From Epiperipatus broadwayi (lineage: Eukaryota > Onychophora > Udeonychophora > Euonychophora > Peripatidae), in NCBI GenBank assembly GCA_028023455.1, contig JAQFVV010000257.1:1244001-1308000 (forward strand): a stretch of 64,000 bases of DNA. The letters are read 5' to 3'. The translations under genes were made by a program, and so were the position numbers. Of this stretch, positions 61,501 through 64,000 are shown piece by piece. The notes beneath the pieces are model-generated. The model saw only the letters and a program-made list of their open reading frames with translations, ran no database searches and had not been told where the DNA came from. The stretch's first letter is position 1. Every line of letters starts with the position of its first letter.

Positions 61501-63380
61501 CCATGCCTGTGTCATTTTCTAGGGCAGTGATTTCTGCTACTAATGCAATATTTTTTCTCATTTAATCAGTTTTTGTTATATCTATCATGGATTTTATTTT
61601 ATTTTTTGATCATGACAATGTTTTCTTATTATAAATACAATTTCTTTGCCTGTATATTTTTTTGTGAACTTTTCAGAAATAGATCAGTGCTGTTACATGG
61701 TTTATTGTGCATATCAATCAAATTTTTATTATCTTCTTCATTCAACTTTGCTAAATGACAGGTAAAGAAAATAAAGGAATTTGAAGGACCATATTTTTTA
61801 CGATTAAGTAATAAAATAAAAATATTTATAAATGATAATTTTCATAAGTTTTAAAAATATTTTTAAATACAGTATTACAACTGTTATTTTTTTTGTTTTT
61901 ATACCATCAATTTTTATAGCAAATATAAAAACTAATTTTGTGTCTTTGATATATATATAAGTGGAGGCATCTATTTAAATAATAGAAATATTTGAAGTTC
62001 ACTTACTACTTTACTGTTTGAATATATTAGTATGCTAATTTAAAATAATATTTTTCAATAATTAATTTTTTTGTTTAATTTTTTAAATTTGTAATGTGTA
62101 TTATTTCTTTTTCAATGAAAACAATGTAACAAGTATGTCCTTTTATTAAAGGTTTTTTTTTTTTTTTTAAATAATCATTTACGTTTAGTAATGGGAAGAG
62201 GGGGAGGCGACTGTATGTACAGTATTATAAATGCAATTTACATTTTCTTGTGTAAAAGTTTGAAAGCTCTTTCATTTTTATTATTTAACTAAAGATATAG
62301 AGTGATGATAAATTGACACATTAGTAATTAAACATTGATTCTCCAGCTATTTTATCAGAATTTTAAATAAATCTTTTATTATAAACATACCCTAACACAC
62401 TGTATACAAATTCATGCTCATACAAAATAAACATATACGTATTGTGTATATATTCATAATATATATATATATTGTATGTGTTATTTGCTTCACTTGTTTG
62501 TAAAATATGTTAGATAAAAAAATGCGTATATCATGTTTGAGCATGACAGTTTGTTTCTATTTTGTTTCCCTGATTACCGTAAAAGAAACATTGATTATTT
62601 TTATAATAGTATTCATGAACTGCTTATCAATATTTCTTTTTTTATCTTGTATGTTTTCTAGTGTTCCATATTTTATATTTTAAAATAGACTGACAGAATA
62701 GAAAATATCTCATAAATTAGATCTAAAGTTTCACACATTTATGCCACATTACTTCCAGTCTGATGAACCAAAAATGAATTAGAGTTATCTACATTTCAGA
62801 TGATTTATATTGTATTTATAATTGTTTTATAAAAATATTACAAAAGTCAAATTTGATTAAATAATTTAATTTTGCATTTTTTCTATATGTATGTATGTTT
62901 ATGTGTATATAAATTTAATGAGGGATGCTTTTTTCCTTAAAAAAAATGAAAAATAACAACAAAAAAGAAAGGACTTTTATGCATAGTTTATATGTTATGT
63001 AATGTTTTTATTAATAAAACTATCTTGAACGTTTCTAGTTAATATTTTGTTTTATCACCTTATTCATTAATATTGACAACCATTTTTTTATAGTAATTAT
63101 TATTATAATTAACAATATAATCATCATTGATGCTAACACATTTTTAAAAATTGTATTGTTTTTTTTAATCTATGTTATCTCATAATCATTGTACACTCTG
63201 ACACCTCCTCTCATTTCATTTATCTCACAATCTTATATTTTTTTATTCAATTGTAAGATTTGCTATCTTAATATAAACTGAGCAATGATTATATATATTT
63301 TGATAGTCTGGACCAACTGATGAGTGCTTAGCATGAAATAGGTATATTGGTGATTATTTATCTTTTCTATACGTGTGTGG
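58510..63380. other. AT-rich stretch with a SINE fragment only
   Basis: No coding region recognised. (TA)n near 62458-62472 and a T-run at 62152-62168. The GC-richer patch at 59205-59280 is the SINE listed separately. Confidence 0.6.
59170..59280 (-). repeat. tRNA-derived SINE, family 1, copy 1
   Basis: On the minus strand, AGCAAGTAGTTGG (A box-like) is followed by TGGGTTCGCATCCCGGCC (B box), then GATGCTATGACATATG and an A-rich tail (59202 down to 59170). Only the tRNA-like head and tail are present. The head-to-tail junction GACATAT plus A-run is repeated in the copy at 63586-63670. Confidence 0.75.
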
Positions 63381-63394
63381 GCATTGTATCAGTT

Positions 63395-63455
63395 GTATGA
63401 GATAGTGTGGATAGTTGAAGGGTATTTGAAAGTCTGAGTTCAAATCCCTTATATT
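63395..63455 (+). repeat. SINE-like fragment, family 2, copy 2
   Basis: Sister of 41290-41350: TATGAGATAGTGTGGATAG, then GAAAGTCTGAGTTCAAATCC (a good B box) and CTTATAT. No A tail is visible in either copy. Confidence 0.65.
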
Positions 63456-63585
63456 TTAATTGTATACATAAATAAAATGAAAGTAAATTGAGTAACTTAC
63501 ATATGGGTGCATATAATTATTTCTTAAACTCTGATTTGAAATTGAATTAACTAACACTGTGATTCTACTAAATAAATTTCAGAAA

Positions 63586-63670
63586 AGTGTTTTTTTTATA
63601 TGTCAAAGCTTTGACCAGGAAGCGAATTCGGGCCAGTTATGCTAACCATTAAGCCACCAGCACTTGCCAA
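63586..63670 (-). repeat. tRNA-derived SINE, family 1, copy 2
   Basis: On the minus strand, TGGCTTAATGGTTAGCATAA resembles the D-arm region of a tRNA. A degraded B box (CCCGAATTCGCTTCC) and CTTTGACATATA with an A run follow. The same tail junction occurs in the copy at 59170-59280. Confidence 0.7.
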
Positions 63671-63875
63671 ATATGAAGAAAGTAAAAAAAAAAATGATCA
63701 TATCTTTTTTGAATATTTAAAACCCTATAGATTATCAATTAGTTAGGTTACATTTATATTTATTTGACTATGGTATTGAACTTTTTCATCATCATTTACA
63801 GATAGAATCATTGCATTTATTATTTTATAAATATAAGATCAAAAATGAAATAGATGAATAAAAATGTGAACATCA

Positions 63876-64000
63876 TTAAAAGAATTAAGTGGCTAAAATG
63901 GAGCAGGATTGGGCATAATTGAAATCTTAAATTGGATCTCAATAAATTATAAATGATTAAAAAAGATCACATATGAATTGATCATTGGTTGATAATAATG
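63876..64000 (+). pseudogene. RTE C-terminal fragment, plus strand, cut by the window end
   Basis: IKRIKWLKWSRIGHN is followed, after a gap of about ten residues relative to the other copy, by IEILNWIS. This aligns with the IKRLKWSWPGHIARR and IEILNWIPRD blocks of the RTE at 44.1 kb. It is in the opposite orientation and carries a small internal deletion and later stops. It may continue beyond the window. Confidence 0.7.

Noticed and set aside
1-64000. CRISPR arrays, rRNA, canonical tRNA genes, bacterial operons
   Set aside because: No regularly spaced identical repeats with unique spacers, no conserved rRNA blocks and no foldable tRNA with both boxes intact; repeat content and LINE structure are eukaryotic.

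Overview
The window is an AT-rich (by eye about three quarters A+T), intron-free-looking stretch of animal nuclear DNA with no convincing intact host gene. The mix of an RTE-type LINE, a Jockey/CR1-like LINE, Ty3/gypsy retroelements, TA-target fold-back DNA elements, short tRNA-derived SINEs and very many (TA)n tracts suggests a repeat-rich invertebrate (an arthropod or a lophotrochozoan such as a mollusc are my guesses). The sequence does not let me name the species. No bacterial operons, rRNA, functional tRNA or CRISPR array was seen.

Layout. 1-3574 and about 8391-10895 are two direct copies of an undescribed 2.5 kb non-coding repeat. The first copy is interrupted by a 1.0 kb TA-target DNA element (76-1094), and the second copy supplies the empty site. 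Between the copies lie a TATA-containing LTR-like stretch, a 232-bp MITE, a possible integrase scrap and a degenerate minisatellite. 13.25-14.45 kb is a decayed Jockey/CR1-like reverse transcriptase on the minus strand. 19.5-20.55 kb is a compositional island holding the only candidate host exon, plus a broken minus-strand frame. 21.70-23.19 and 38.81-40.33 kb are two copies of a second unknown repeat, 1.5 kb long. 24.2 kb holds an old RTE scrap. 33.2-36.5 kb is a heavily mutated Ty3/gypsy pol on the minus strand (protease, RT, RNase H, integrase in order). 44.08-47.39 kb is an almost full-length, relatively young RTE LINE on the minus strand. 48.15-51.07 kb is a plus-strand LTR retroelement with two LTRs and an internally deleted interior. 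57.9-58.5 kb has a partial 420-bp-period repeat. Short RTE and SINE fragments occur to the end of the window.

The elements are mostly dead and do not form a pathway. The RTE LINE is the most likely recent source of activity, and SINE copies with A-rich tails imply a LINE acting in trans. The most unusual signals are structural. One is perfect palindromes centred on (TA)n, two of them exactly 68 bp. Another is a recurring GTTACAA word beside (TA)n tracts. The third is the pair of unknown long direct repeats. All calls come from reading the sequence; no database search was possible.
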